From positions 1-5,908 of the forward strand of contig JAHRWG010000259.1 in the NCBI GenBank assembly GCA_019090295.1: a stretch of 5,908 bases of DNA, read 5' to 3'. The DNA comes from Cycloclasticus sp. (GTDB lineage Bacteria > Pseudomonadota > Gammaproteobacteria > Methylococcales > Cycloclasticaceae). Position numbers and translations under genes: made by a program. The notes beneath the pieces were generated by a model. It saw only the letters and a program-made list of their open reading frames with translations. It did no database searches and was not told the origin of the DNA. Numbering within the stretch: position 1 is the first letter of the stretch; the number at the start of each line of letters is the position of its first letter. Below, piece after piece: positions 1-5,908 of this stretch.

Positions 1-792
1 ACTGAGGGTTAGCAACCAGAAAGACCCCATAAACGGAACGTCAAATAGCCAGATTGCCAAGCCAAAATTTAAAAATAAACTAGCCATTCCTAATCCAAAA
101 TAAGGAATCAGTTTCCCTGCTATAAATTCACTGTTTCGCAGTGGGGTGACAAATAAGGCTTCCATTGTGCCTCTGTCCCACTCTCTAGCAACAACCATCG
201 CAGTCAACAATGTCCCAATCAATGTCATCACAATGGCTAAAACACCGGGTATTAGAAACAGCTGGCTGTTAACTGCAGGGTTAAACCAAACCCGTTGTTC
301 AATCAGTATGGGTAGCTTAAGATCTACACCCCGCGACTGTGAAAACTGCTTAACCCAAGTCAACCAAGTTCCCCTTATATAGCCAAGCGTTAAGTTCGCT
401 TGATTTGAATTAACACCGTTGACTCTAACTGCGATGACCGCACCTCGATCACTAAAAAGTCCCTTTACGAAATCACTCTTCAACCAGACAATCCCATCAA
501 TTTCACTCTTCTTTAATGACTTTTCTGCCTGCTGTATGGTCTGGTAATAAAATGGTGAGAAATAGTCAGACTGTTCAAATGAACCACTCAAAGACTGTGT
601 TGCTGCATCAGGTTTCTCAATAACAATGCCAATAGGAATGTTTTTAGCATCAAGTGATACGCCGTAGCCAAACAGAAACAGCAATACAACTGGGAGGATA
701 AACGCGATTGCAATACTTGAAGGATCTCGTAAAATTTGCAGGCTCTCTTTACGAACCAACCCCAATAACCGTTGGAAACTTGCGCCCATCAT
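1..792 (-). CDS. ybhS: ABC-2 type efflux permease, YbhS-like (C-terminus outside window)
   Basis: Integral membrane half of an ABC exporter, expected to work in the inner membrane with the ATPase encoded just upstream. An open frame of 264 codons runs from the ATG at 790-792 to the window edge with no stop. The sequence shows an N-terminal cytoplasmic stretch with RKESLQILRDP (about residues 14-24), a first membrane segment near 27-46, a large extracytoplasmic domain near 47-175 ending in RVWFNPAVNSQ, a second membrane segment near 176-201, the ABC-2 motif REWDRGTMEALFVTP (203-217) and a third membrane segment near 227-251. YbhS/YbhR proteins are about 370 residues long, so roughly 100 are missing here. 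The start overlaps the ATPase stop (ATGA), and AAGGAG lies 10 bases upstream. A second ATG directly follows, but the first has the better spacing. YbhS rather than YbhR is inferred from gene order. The exported substrate is unknown. Confidence 0.88.
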   Translation of the reverse strand, partial: MMGASFQRLLGLVRKESLQILRDPSSIAIAFILPVVLLFLFGYGVSLDAKNIPIGIVIEKPDAATQSLSGSFEQSDYFSPFYYQTIQQAEKSLKKSEIDGIVWLKSDFVKGLFSDRGAVIAVRVNGVNSNQANLTLGYIRGTWLTWVKQFSQSRGVDLKLPILIEQRVWFNPAVNSQLFLIPGVLAIVMTLIGTLLTAMVVAREWDRGTMEALFVTPLRNSEFIAGKLIPYFGLGMASLFLNFGLAIWLFDVPFMGSFWLLTLS

Positions 793-2528
793 CAGCCATC
801 AACTCCTTGTTGCTCAATTAGGTAAATAAAAGCTTCCTCCATACTTGGTAAAGGCCCCGAATCTCTTCGGGCTAATGCTTTCATCTGCTGAGGCGTCCCT
901 TTCGCTAACACACTGCCGTTGGCCATAATCACCAAGTTATCACAATAGTTGGCTTCCTCCATAAAATGGGTTGTTACAAGGATGGTGACCCCTGATTCTG
1001 CTAATGCATTGGTTCGAGCCCAGAATTCTCGTCGTGCTAACGGGTCGACACCCGATGTTGGCTCATCGAGAAATAAAATCTCCGGCTCATGCATTAGTGC
1101 AACAGCAAAAGAAAGCCGCTGCTGGTACCCTAGGGGTAATGATTTTGAATTGATATTGCAATAGCGCTGTAGCTCGAACGCCTCAATCGCCCATTCGATA
1201 CGCCTCTTTTGTTGTTGACCAAACAGGCCATACGTACTGGCATAAAAGTGAAGGTTCTGCATGACCGTTAAATTGCCGTACAAGGAAAACTTTTGTGCCA
1301 TATAGCCTATTTTTTGCCTCGCCTTGTTGGCAGCATGGCGCAAATCTACACCTGCGACTGATAACTGTCCCGAAGAGATCGGCAACAACCCACATAACAT
1401 CCTAAAGGTCGTCGATTTGCCCGCACCATTTGCACCAAGCAAACCAAATATCTCCCCTTTTTTAACCGAAAAACTAACCCCATTAACCGCAATAAAGTCA
1501 CTAAAACGACGCTCCAAATCCATGACCTCGATAATCACTTCATCACTGCTATCCATTCCTTCTTTGTCGTTTGCAGATAACAGGTCGGCACTATGACCAT
1601 CTGGGTTTTTTAGTAATGAAATAAACGCATCTTCAAAAATAGGTGAAACCTCTTTTACTTGAAGGTTGATTCTCTGGTCAAACCCCGCTTTAAGCGCGTT
1701 TATATCACTTGATTCACTAACGACTCTCACCCCTTCATTGGCAATCAGCGCATCAACCACACCCTTCATCTTGCTCAATTTCAACTGTAGTTGACGTTCC
1801 GTCAGTTGTTCACTATCAAACAGCCAAGTTTTCCCTCTTAATGCCTCGCTAAAGTGTTTAGGTGTGGCGTGATCTACCACCTTCCCTTCATGCAATAAGA
1901 TAACTTCTGCACAACGCTCAGCCTCGTCTAGATAAGCTGTACTGAGCAAGACCGTCATTCCCGTCTGTTCAACCTGATTATAAATAATATGCCAAAGCTC
2001 ACGGCGTGACACTGGATCGACACCTACCGTCGGCTCATCAAGCAGTAATAGTTCAGGAGGCACAACCAAGGCACAGGCTAAGCCCAGTTTTTGCTTCATA
2101 CCACCCGATAATTTTCCCGCCAATCGTTCAGTAAAGGGCGATAAGCCCGTCAAATGCATCAAGGTTTTATAGCGCCCTGTCCGCTGGTCCAATGCCAGCC
2201 CTTTAAGGTCTGCATACAGATCAAGATTTTCCTGTACGGTGAGATCTTCATACAGCCCAAAACGTTGTGGCATATACGAGATACGAGATTGCACTGCCTC
2301 TGACTCGGTAGTGCTGTTAAAACCTAAAACAACCACCTCACCTTCATCAATAATTAACAGCCCACAAAGCACCCTCATAAGAGTGGTTTTTCCGGCACCA
2401 TCTGGGCCAATCAAACCGGTGACTTGCCCTGCAGTCAATTTAAAACTAACCTGATCAAGCGCCTGTACTGGACGCCCATCCATCTGAAAAGACTTACTAA
2501 GCCGAGTAACAGCCACCGGTGAATTCAT
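792..2528 (-). CDS. ybhF: Tandem double-ATPase ABC transporter protein, YbhF-like
   Basis: ATP-hydrolysing subunit of a YbhGFSR-type exporter, with two nucleotide-binding domains in one 578-residue chain, the length I recall for E. coli YbhF. Domain 1 has Walker A GPDGAGKT (41-48), Q-loop Gln88, signature LSGGMKQ (140-146) and Walker B ending LLLDEP with Glu165. Its switch position reads STAYLDEAE, with Ala198 where His is usual. A linker of about 110 residues resembling the C-terminal part of DrrA-type ATPases follows. Domain 2 has Walker A GANGAGKS (365-372), Gln412, a variant signature LPLGYQQ (464-470), Walker B LFLDEP with Glu489, and the switch His521. No membrane segments are apparent. 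The gene overlaps its neighbours on both sides by ATGA (2525-2528 and 789-795 region), so the adaptor, ATPase and permease form one operon. No strong ribosome binding site precedes the start, which suggests translational coupling to the adaptor gene. RbbA-type proteins are related but carry a fused permease domain that is absent here. Confidence 0.93.
   Translation of the reverse strand: MNSPVAVTRLSKSFQMDGRPVQALDQVSFKLTAGQVTGLIGPDGAGKTTLMRVLCGLLIIDEGEVVVLGFNSTTESEAVQSRISYMPQRFGLYEDLTVQENLDLYADLKGLALDQRTGRYKTLMHLTGLSPFTERLAGKLSGGMKQKLGLACALVVPPELLLLDEPTVGVDPVSRRELWHIIYNQVEQTGMTVLLSTAYLDEAERCAEVILLHEGKVVDHATPKHFSEALRGKTWLFDSEQLTERQLQLKLSKMKGVVDALIANEGVRVVSESSDINALKAGFDQRINLQVKEVSPIFEDAFISLLKNPDGHSADLLSANDKEGMDSSDEVIIEVMDLERRFSDFIAVNGVSFSVKKGEIFGLLGANGAGKSTTFRMLCGLLPISSGQLSVAGVDLRHAANKARQKIGYMAQKFSLYGNLTVMQNLHFYASTYGLFGQQQKRRIEWAIEAFELQRYCNINSKSLPLGYQQRLSFAVALMHEPEILFLDEPTSGVDPLARREFWARTNALAESGVTILVTTHFMEEANYCDNLVIMANGSVLAKGTPQQMKALARRDSGPLPSMEEAFIYLIEQQGVDG
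803..808 (-). promoter_or_regulatory. Ribosome binding site of the ABC-2 permease
   Basis: On the minus strand AAGGAG sits inside the last codons of the ATPase gene, 10 bases before the ATG at 790-792. It favours that ATG over the one immediately after it, which would be 13 bases away. It suggests the permease has its own initiation signal in addition to translational coupling. Confidence 0.6.
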
Positions 2529-3556
2529 TGATGAGAATCACACCCGTTTGAGTTTAAAGCTTCACTATTTTGCTGAAGAGAAACCGTTACCGTGACAGGC
2601 ATTCCTAACCTCAGCTCATTTTGATTATTACAGGCATAAACTCGCATTGAATAAACCAACCGGGTGCGCAGCTCTGGAGTTTGTACATTTTTAGGGGTAA
2701 ATTCGGCAGTTGGTGAAATATACCCCACCCACCCTTGATAACGCTTATCAGGAAAGCTGTCACTCGTAATGTCCGCTTTAAAACCTACTGCTACTCGGCC
2801 CAGTTCCGTTTCTGGTAAGTAAGCCCTCACCCAAATGGGATCGGTTAATGCTAAGGTTAAAATCGTCGATTGCGGTGTGACCATATCACCCACCTCTAGA
2901 ATACGATTGCGGATAATGCCATCCGAGGGGCTATATAAACGGGCATCGATTAAGCGTTGCTTAACCAGCATCAAAGAAGCTTTCTTAGCCTTCAAAATAG
3001 CCTCAGCAAGGGCAATATCTTCTTTTCTTGGCCCTTCCACAGCCAACAGCCACACTTGATGCGCTGCCTCAGCCTGTGCTGTAAAATTATCTGCCTTAGC
3101 TTGAGCAAGCTCAACATCATCAGCCGATGCTAGGTTTCTGGACAATAAACGACCCAATCGTTTTGCCGTATCTCTTGCTGTTTTTGCCAGACTTTTAGCG
3201 GCTCTATAATTTGCATTAGCCTTAGCAATTTCTTGTGGACGGCTCCCCGCTTTGAGGCGAGCAACAACGTGTTGCTGGCCCTCAAAAAATGCTTGTGCTT
3301 GAGCAAGTTGCGCATCTAACAACTCAGTATGTAAGGTGGCTAACAATTGCCCTTTTTTGACTCGATCACCTTCCTGCACTAGAATTGTAGCGATATGCTC
3401 AGAACCATTAACCGTTAATTGGACCTCACGGATATCTATGTTCCCGTAAAGAGTAAGCTCTGTAGATGCCTTTACAACGTGCTGTTTGTTAAACAATACA
3501 ACACCAGCAATGAGCAGTAGCAATAAAGAAACAACAAGAATAACTTTCTTTTTCAT
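2525..3556 (-). CDS. ybhG: HlyD-family membrane fusion (adaptor) protein, YbhG-like
   Basis: Periplasmic adaptor thought to link an inner-membrane ABC exporter to an outer-membrane channel. From the chosen start it has 343 residues: a lysine-rich N-terminus MKKK, one hydrophobic anchor (about 5-22), the first lipoyl half with LTLYGNIDIREVQL (34-48) and QEGDRVKKGQLLATL (61-75), an alanine/glutamine-rich coiled-coil hairpin (about 82-202), the second lipoyl half with LYSPSDGIIRNRILEVGD (207-224), and a barrel region with PIWVRAYLPE and YISPTAEFTPKNVQTPELRT (279-298), which matches YbhG strongly. The frame is open to an ATG at 3625, which would add 23 residues. I prefer 3556 because AGGTG lies 8 bases upstream, the signal/anchor then begins at residue 1, and the longer form would leave only 18 bases before the divergent gene. 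The stop overlaps the ATPase start. The usual FRVGGR-like stretch reads VNGSEH here. No regulator gene is adjacent. Confidence 0.9.
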   Translation of the reverse strand: MKKKVILVVSLLLLLIAGVVLFNKQHVVKASTELTLYGNIDIREVQLTVNGSEHIATILVQEGDRVKKGQLLATLHTELLDAQLAQAQAFFEGQQHVVARLKAGSRPQEIAKANANYRAAKSLAKTARDTAKRLGRLLSRNLASADDVELAQAKADNFTAQAEAAHQVWLLAVEGPRKEDIALAEAILKAKKASLMLVKQRLIDARLYSPSDGIIRNRILEVGDMVTPQSTILTLALTDPIWVRAYLPETELGRVAVGFKADITSDSFPDKRYQGWVGYISPTAEFTPKNVQTPELRTRLVYSMRVYACNNQNELRLGMPVTVTVSLQQNSEALNSNGCDSHQ

Positions 3557-3643
3557 CTTGGTTACACCTGATTTTTCCAATAATATATCACGACACCTAC
3601 CGATCTCACTCAAGAACCGATTCAATGTTAACAGCCCTTTTTA
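3557..3643. promoter_or_regulatory. Divergent promoter region between the efflux and phosphate-transport operons
   Basis: This 87-base gap is the only space between the starts of two divergent operons, so it should carry promoters for both. It contains an AT-rich core AATAATATATCA near 3579-3590, which can serve as a -10 region in either direction. On the plus strand TTGGTT (3559-3564) lies 16 bases before TAATAT (3581-3586). Neither box fits the consensus well, so exact promoter positions are guesses. I see no convincing Pho box and no clear palindromic operator. Confidence 0.4.
3565..3569 (-). promoter_or_regulatory. Ribosome binding site deciding the adaptor start
   Basis: On the minus strand AGGTG lies 8 bases before the ATG at 3554-3556. 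This supports the start at MKKK and argues against the longer frame beginning at 3625, which has no comparable site in front of it. Confidence 0.5.
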
Positions 3644-4678
3644 ATGGATACACTTAACCTCTCAATCCTCCTTGTTATTTTACTGGTTGGTCTCTTTGAC
3701 TTTACCAATGGGTTCCATGATGCCGCAGATATGGTCGCAACAGCTATTGCATCACACTTAATGAGCCCGGCTATGGCAATAGCCATTGTCAGTATTTTTA
3801 CCTTTATTGCGCCCTTTGTTGTTGGTTTAACTGTTGCGGATACCGTGGGAACATTTATTAATATTCGGGGCACTTCTCAGCATACTGCTCAAAGTGTTGT
3901 TATTGGTGCCTTGTTAGCCGCTATCTGTTTTAACCTAGCCACTTGGTGGCTGGGTTATCCATCGTCATCCTCTAATTCTCTTGCGGGTGGGCTTGTTGGC
4001 GCAGGGCTATATGCTGTCGGCACCGAAAAAATTAACTGGGGTATTAACGCACTAAGTAATGGTCATATAGAAGGCTTGATGAAGATCATCATTGGTTTGT
4101 TTGCTTCCCCTTTTATGGGCTTTATCATTGGTTTTCTTGTTATGAAAATATTAATGACGTTGCTCAAGCGTTTAACAATTAAAGCAAACAAGTGGCTGAA
4201 ATACTCACAGTATCTTAGTATTGCTTGGCTCGGCTTTTCACATGGTGCAAATGACGCACAGAAAGGCATGGCAATTATCGGCATGATGTTGCTAGCATCT
4301 GGAAACAATCTGCTGTTCAATATCCCCATATGGGCTATTTTTTGGTGCGCATCTGCCATTACTTTAGGCACACTGTTTGGCGGCTGGAGAATAATCAAAA
4401 CCTTGGGCTACAGGCTTTTCAGAGTCACCCCCGTACACTCAGTTGCCAACCAAATTGGCGCTGCAATTGTTAACACCTTGGCCTCGAGCATTGGCGCTCC
4501 CACGTCCACCACTCAAGTTGTAACGGCTACCTTACTTGGTAACGGTACTGCAAAAAAGCCGTTACATGTTAAGTGGCAAACTGCATTAGGTATTCTTTCA
4601 GGCTGGTGGGTTAATATTCCCGCCACGATTATATTAGGGTGGTTATTTTGTTTTATTTACAATTCAATTTGGAGCTAA
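3644..4678 (+). CDS. pit: PiT-family inorganic phosphate transporter
   Basis: Inner-membrane carrier of the PiT (Pho-4) family, which takes up phosphate, often as a metal-phosphate, with protons or sodium. The protein has 344 residues, is very hydrophobic, and contains the two inverted family repeats. The N-terminal repeat has NGFHDAADMVAT (22-33) and YPSSSSNSLAGGLVGAG (105-121). The C-terminal repeat has GFSHGANDAQKGMAIIGMM (197-215) and GAPTSTTQVVTATLLGNG (284-301). The length fits the short bacterial PiT branch rather than the roughly 500-residue PitA type. The ATG at 3644 is the first in-frame start after a stop at 3629-3631, and no clear ribosome binding site precedes it. The DUF47 gene 3 bases downstream supports phosphate as substrate. 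Some PiT proteins carry sulfate, so this is not proven. Three positions I recall as conserved differ: Asp29 for Asn, Asn111 for His and Gln291 for His. Confidence 0.92.
   Translation: MDTLNLSILLVILLVGLFDFTNGFHDAADMVATAIASHLMSPAMAIAIVSIFTFIAPFVVGLTVADTVGTFINIRGTSQHTAQSVVIGALLAAICFNLATWWLGYPSSSSNSLAGGLVGAGLYAVGTEKINWGINALSNGHIEGLMKIIIGLFASPFMGFIIGFLVMKILMTLLKRLTIKANKWLKYSQYLSIAWLGFSHGANDAQKGMAIIGMMLLASGNNLLFNIPIWAIFWCASAITLGTLFGGWRIIKTLGYRLFRVTPVHSVANQIGAAIVNTLASSIGAPTSTTQVVTATLLGNGTAKKPLHVKWQTALGILSGWWVNIPATIILGWLFCFIYNSIWS
4671..4674 (+). promoter_or_regulatory. Ribosome binding site of the DUF47 gene
   Basis: GGAG lies within the last codons of the phosphate transporter gene, 7 bases before the ATG at 4682. 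The placement indicates coupled translation of the two genes from a single message. Confidence 0.6.
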
Positions 4679-4681
4679 ATT

Positions 4682-5302
4682 ATGAATTTTATACATAAGT
4701 ATATTCTTCCAAAAGAAGTTGATTTTAATGCCGTGATTTTGGAACAAGCAAGCGTTACTAGAAAAATTGTTTCACATATCCAAAAAGCCTGTTTTGAAAA
4801 CGACCTTTCTTTATTGAATCCTATTGCCGAAGATGTAGCGACCGCACGCAATCTAAAGACTCAGAACATGAACCAATTGCTTGATGTTCTTATTACACCC
4901 TACGATAAGGAGTCTATTTTTAGAATCATCACTCAACTTGATTGGATAGCACTTAGTGTTAAGCACTTTCACCTAGAAATAGTTGAATACAAACTTCAAT
5001 CATTAGACGCGTATCAAGCTATTGCCGAAAAATTATTAGACATGTCTAACTTATTGGAAAATGGTATAGGCCAACTGCCCACGCAAAACCTAACGTTAAT
5101 AAGCAGCAATATTGATCAAATACTTGAACTATATGACCAAGTGATATCTGCCTGTGCAAAAACAAACGCCGAATTACTACAACATAATGACTGTATTACA
5201 ATCATTCGCGGCAAAGATATCATTATGCAACTTAAAGAAATTGCTAAAAGAATATATGTCGCAGCCAACACACTCGAAGACATGGCTATTAAGGTTGTTT
5301 AG
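4682..5302 (+). CDS. DUF47 / PhoU-like Pit accessory protein
   Basis: Soluble, mainly helical protein of 206 residues, close to the usual length of DUF47 (TIGR00153-type) proteins. Members are commonly encoded directly after a PiT transporter and are thought to modulate it at the cytoplasmic face. Recognisable family features are the opening KYILPKEVDFNAVILEQAS (6-24), the central TPYDKESIFRIITQLDWIA (72-90), and the C-terminal helices with CITIIRGKDIIMQLKEIAKR (171-190). No signal peptide or membrane segment is seen. The start is set by GGAG 7 bases upstream and the 3-base gap after the transporter stop. PhoU and DUF47 proteins usually carry ExxxD-type acidic motifs for metal clusters. The matching places here read E50DVATARN, D87WIAL and E186IAKR, so those ligands seem largely lost. 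Assignment rests on overall pattern and neighbour. A direct role in phosphate signalling is inference. Confidence 0.85.
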   Translation: MNFIHKYILPKEVDFNAVILEQASVTRKIVSHIQKACFENDLSLLNPIAEDVATARNLKTQNMNQLLDVLITPYDKESIFRIITQLDWIALSVKHFHLEIVEYKLQSLDAYQAIAEKLLDMSNLLENGIGQLPTQNLTLISSNIDQILELYDQVISACAKTNAELLQHNDCITIIRGKDIIMQLKEIAKRIYVAANTLEDMAIKVV

Positions 5303-5344
5303 GTTGACCCTGAGGCTCAAATATTTACTTATCTACAACTAACG

Positions 5345-5632
5345 TTATAACTCAAAAAAGTTATCCAACTTTGGTATTGTTACCTCTTTAACACCCAAGT
5401 ACTTAGTGAATTTTTGCATCACACCTTCTTCATCATCCGCTAGAAAAATCATTTTAGGGCTACCCGTTTGCATACCAAGCTAATTTTCAGATTGATCAGC
5501 ATGAGCTGAGAAGCCACCAATGGTAGGTACTGTCATGGGATACAAATATTTAGGCACTCGTGGAGTGGAAGGTGGCGTTAGTTCAAGCAAACAGAGAGGT
5601 GCTTTGTTATCTACTATTTTTGCTTGCTGCAT
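5345..5632 (-). pseudogene. Remnant of a metallo-beta-lactamase/beta-CASP type hydrolase gene (C-terminal part)
   Basis: On the minus strand one frame of 96 codons runs from ATG (5630-5632) to TAA (5345-5347), broken by a TAG at 5480-5482. The part before the stop ends in TIGGFSAHADQSEN. GFSAHAD followed by an ELL.W-like helix is the C-terminal active-site signature I know from MBL-fold RNA-exonuclease/RNase J-like proteins. The part after the stop reads MQTGSPKMIFLADDEEGVMQ, then VTIPKLDNFFEL at the end, which fits the family's final strand (usually FLVHGE) and typical C-terminus. Around the stop, another frame reads TTA GCT TGG (Leu-Ala-Trp), the expected helix, so a pair of small indels probably caused the break. 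The 36 codons before the motif do not resemble the family clearly, and the upstream catalytic domain is absent. The resemblance is firm only for about 5345-5524. A readthrough or sequencing error is less likely given the missing N-terminal part. Confidence 0.6.
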
Positions 5633-5777
5633 ACGTTAGGAGCCGTTGTTCAGAACCCATGCAACGACATTAAACAGCTCACTGAAAAAACAACAGACCG
5701 GAACCTAGAAGACCAAGAGTAGTAGGCTGTCTATGATTCAAAAAAACCACTCATATTCTAGATAAAAGGTTGATAGC

Positions 5778-5801
5778 TCATCTTTTTTATAAAAAAGATG
5801 A
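5778..5801. repeat. Perfect AT-rich palindrome downstream of tRNA-Pro, possible terminator
   Basis: Two 11-base arms, TCATCTTTTTT and its exact complement AAAAAAGATGA, flank a central AT, giving a 24-base perfect palindrome. Outside it AG/CT can pair again after one mismatch. It lies 29 bases beyond the 3' end of the tRNA on the tRNA's transcribed side, with a short T-run (minus strand, 5818-5822) just after the tRNA. A hairpin terminator is possible, but the stem is AT-rich and no T-tract follows it. A protein-binding site is the alternative. Confidence 0.45.
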
Positions 5802-5828
5802 ACTCTAACTTACTGATTAAAAAGGACA

Positions 5829-5907
<79 letters not shown>

Positions 5908-5908
5908 A

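Noticed and set aside
146..382. 78-codon plus-strand open frame
   Set aside because: It lies antisense within the permease gene, whose minus-strand frame is open from 792 to the window edge and carries clear ABC-2 motifs. Its translation resembles nothing.
3557..3643. Pho box upstream of the phosphate transporter
   Set aside because: No pair of CTGTCAT-like repeats with the required spacing is present in the gap.
3628..3873. 81-codon minus-strand open frame
   Set aside because: It overlaps the start of the PiT gene and runs antisense to its conserved NGFHD motif. It has no recognisable features.
4063..4398. 111-codon minus-strand open frame
   Set aside because: It is fully inside the PiT transporter gene, which has strong family motifs over the same stretch, so this is a shadow frame.
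5347..5364. Inverted repeat ATAACT/AGTTAT considered as a terminator for the Pit operon
   Set aside because: The stem is only 6 AT-rich base pairs with no T-run after it, so it is indistinguishable from chance.
5535..5639. 34-codon plus-strand frame starting MGYKYLGTRG
   Set aside because: It is short, has no ribosome binding site, and is antisense to the hydrolase remnant, with no support as a gene.

Overview
The window reads as gammaproteobacterial chromosome: moderately AT-rich, densely coded, with enterobacterial-style YbhGFS efflux proteins and a typical bacterial tRNA-Pro. I cannot name the genus. It holds two divergent gene blocks, a decayed stretch and a tRNA.

Left block, positions 1 to 3556, minus strand. 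Three genes are fused end to start by 4-base ATGA overlaps, in transcription order: a membrane-anchored HlyD-type adaptor (YbhG-like), a tandem double-ATPase ABC protein (YbhF-like, 578 residues) and an ABC-2 permease (YbhS-like) that runs off the left edge after 264 codons. The order matches ybhG-ybhF-ybhS-ybhR of Escherichia coli, so a second permease probably lies just outside. No CecR/TetR-type regulator gene is visible in the window. Together the proteins would form an ATP-driven exporter with a periplasmic adaptor. The substrate cannot be read from the sequence.

Right block, positions 3644 to 5302, plus strand. A PiT-family phosphate transporter is followed after 3 bases by a DUF47 (PhoU-like) accessory protein, the usual Pit/Pit-accessory pair. 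Both proteins show substitutions at positions I recall as conserved: N to D and two H to N/Q changes in the transporter, and missing acidic metal-ligand motifs in the partner. The two blocks share an 87-base divergent promoter region at 3557-3643.

Positions 5303 to 5830 hold no intact gene. On the minus strand lies a broken 3' fragment of what looks like a metallo-beta-lactamase/beta-CASP type hydrolase gene (TIGGFSAHADQ motif, then an in-frame stop). A perfect AT-rich palindrome sits at 5778-5801. The window ends with a complete tRNA-Pro(GGG) on the minus strand, whose 3' end points into this decayed region.

I see no clear new system. The points most worth a second look are the asymmetric ATP sites of the double ATPase, the motif-divergent Pit/DUF47 pair, and the decayed region next to the tRNA.
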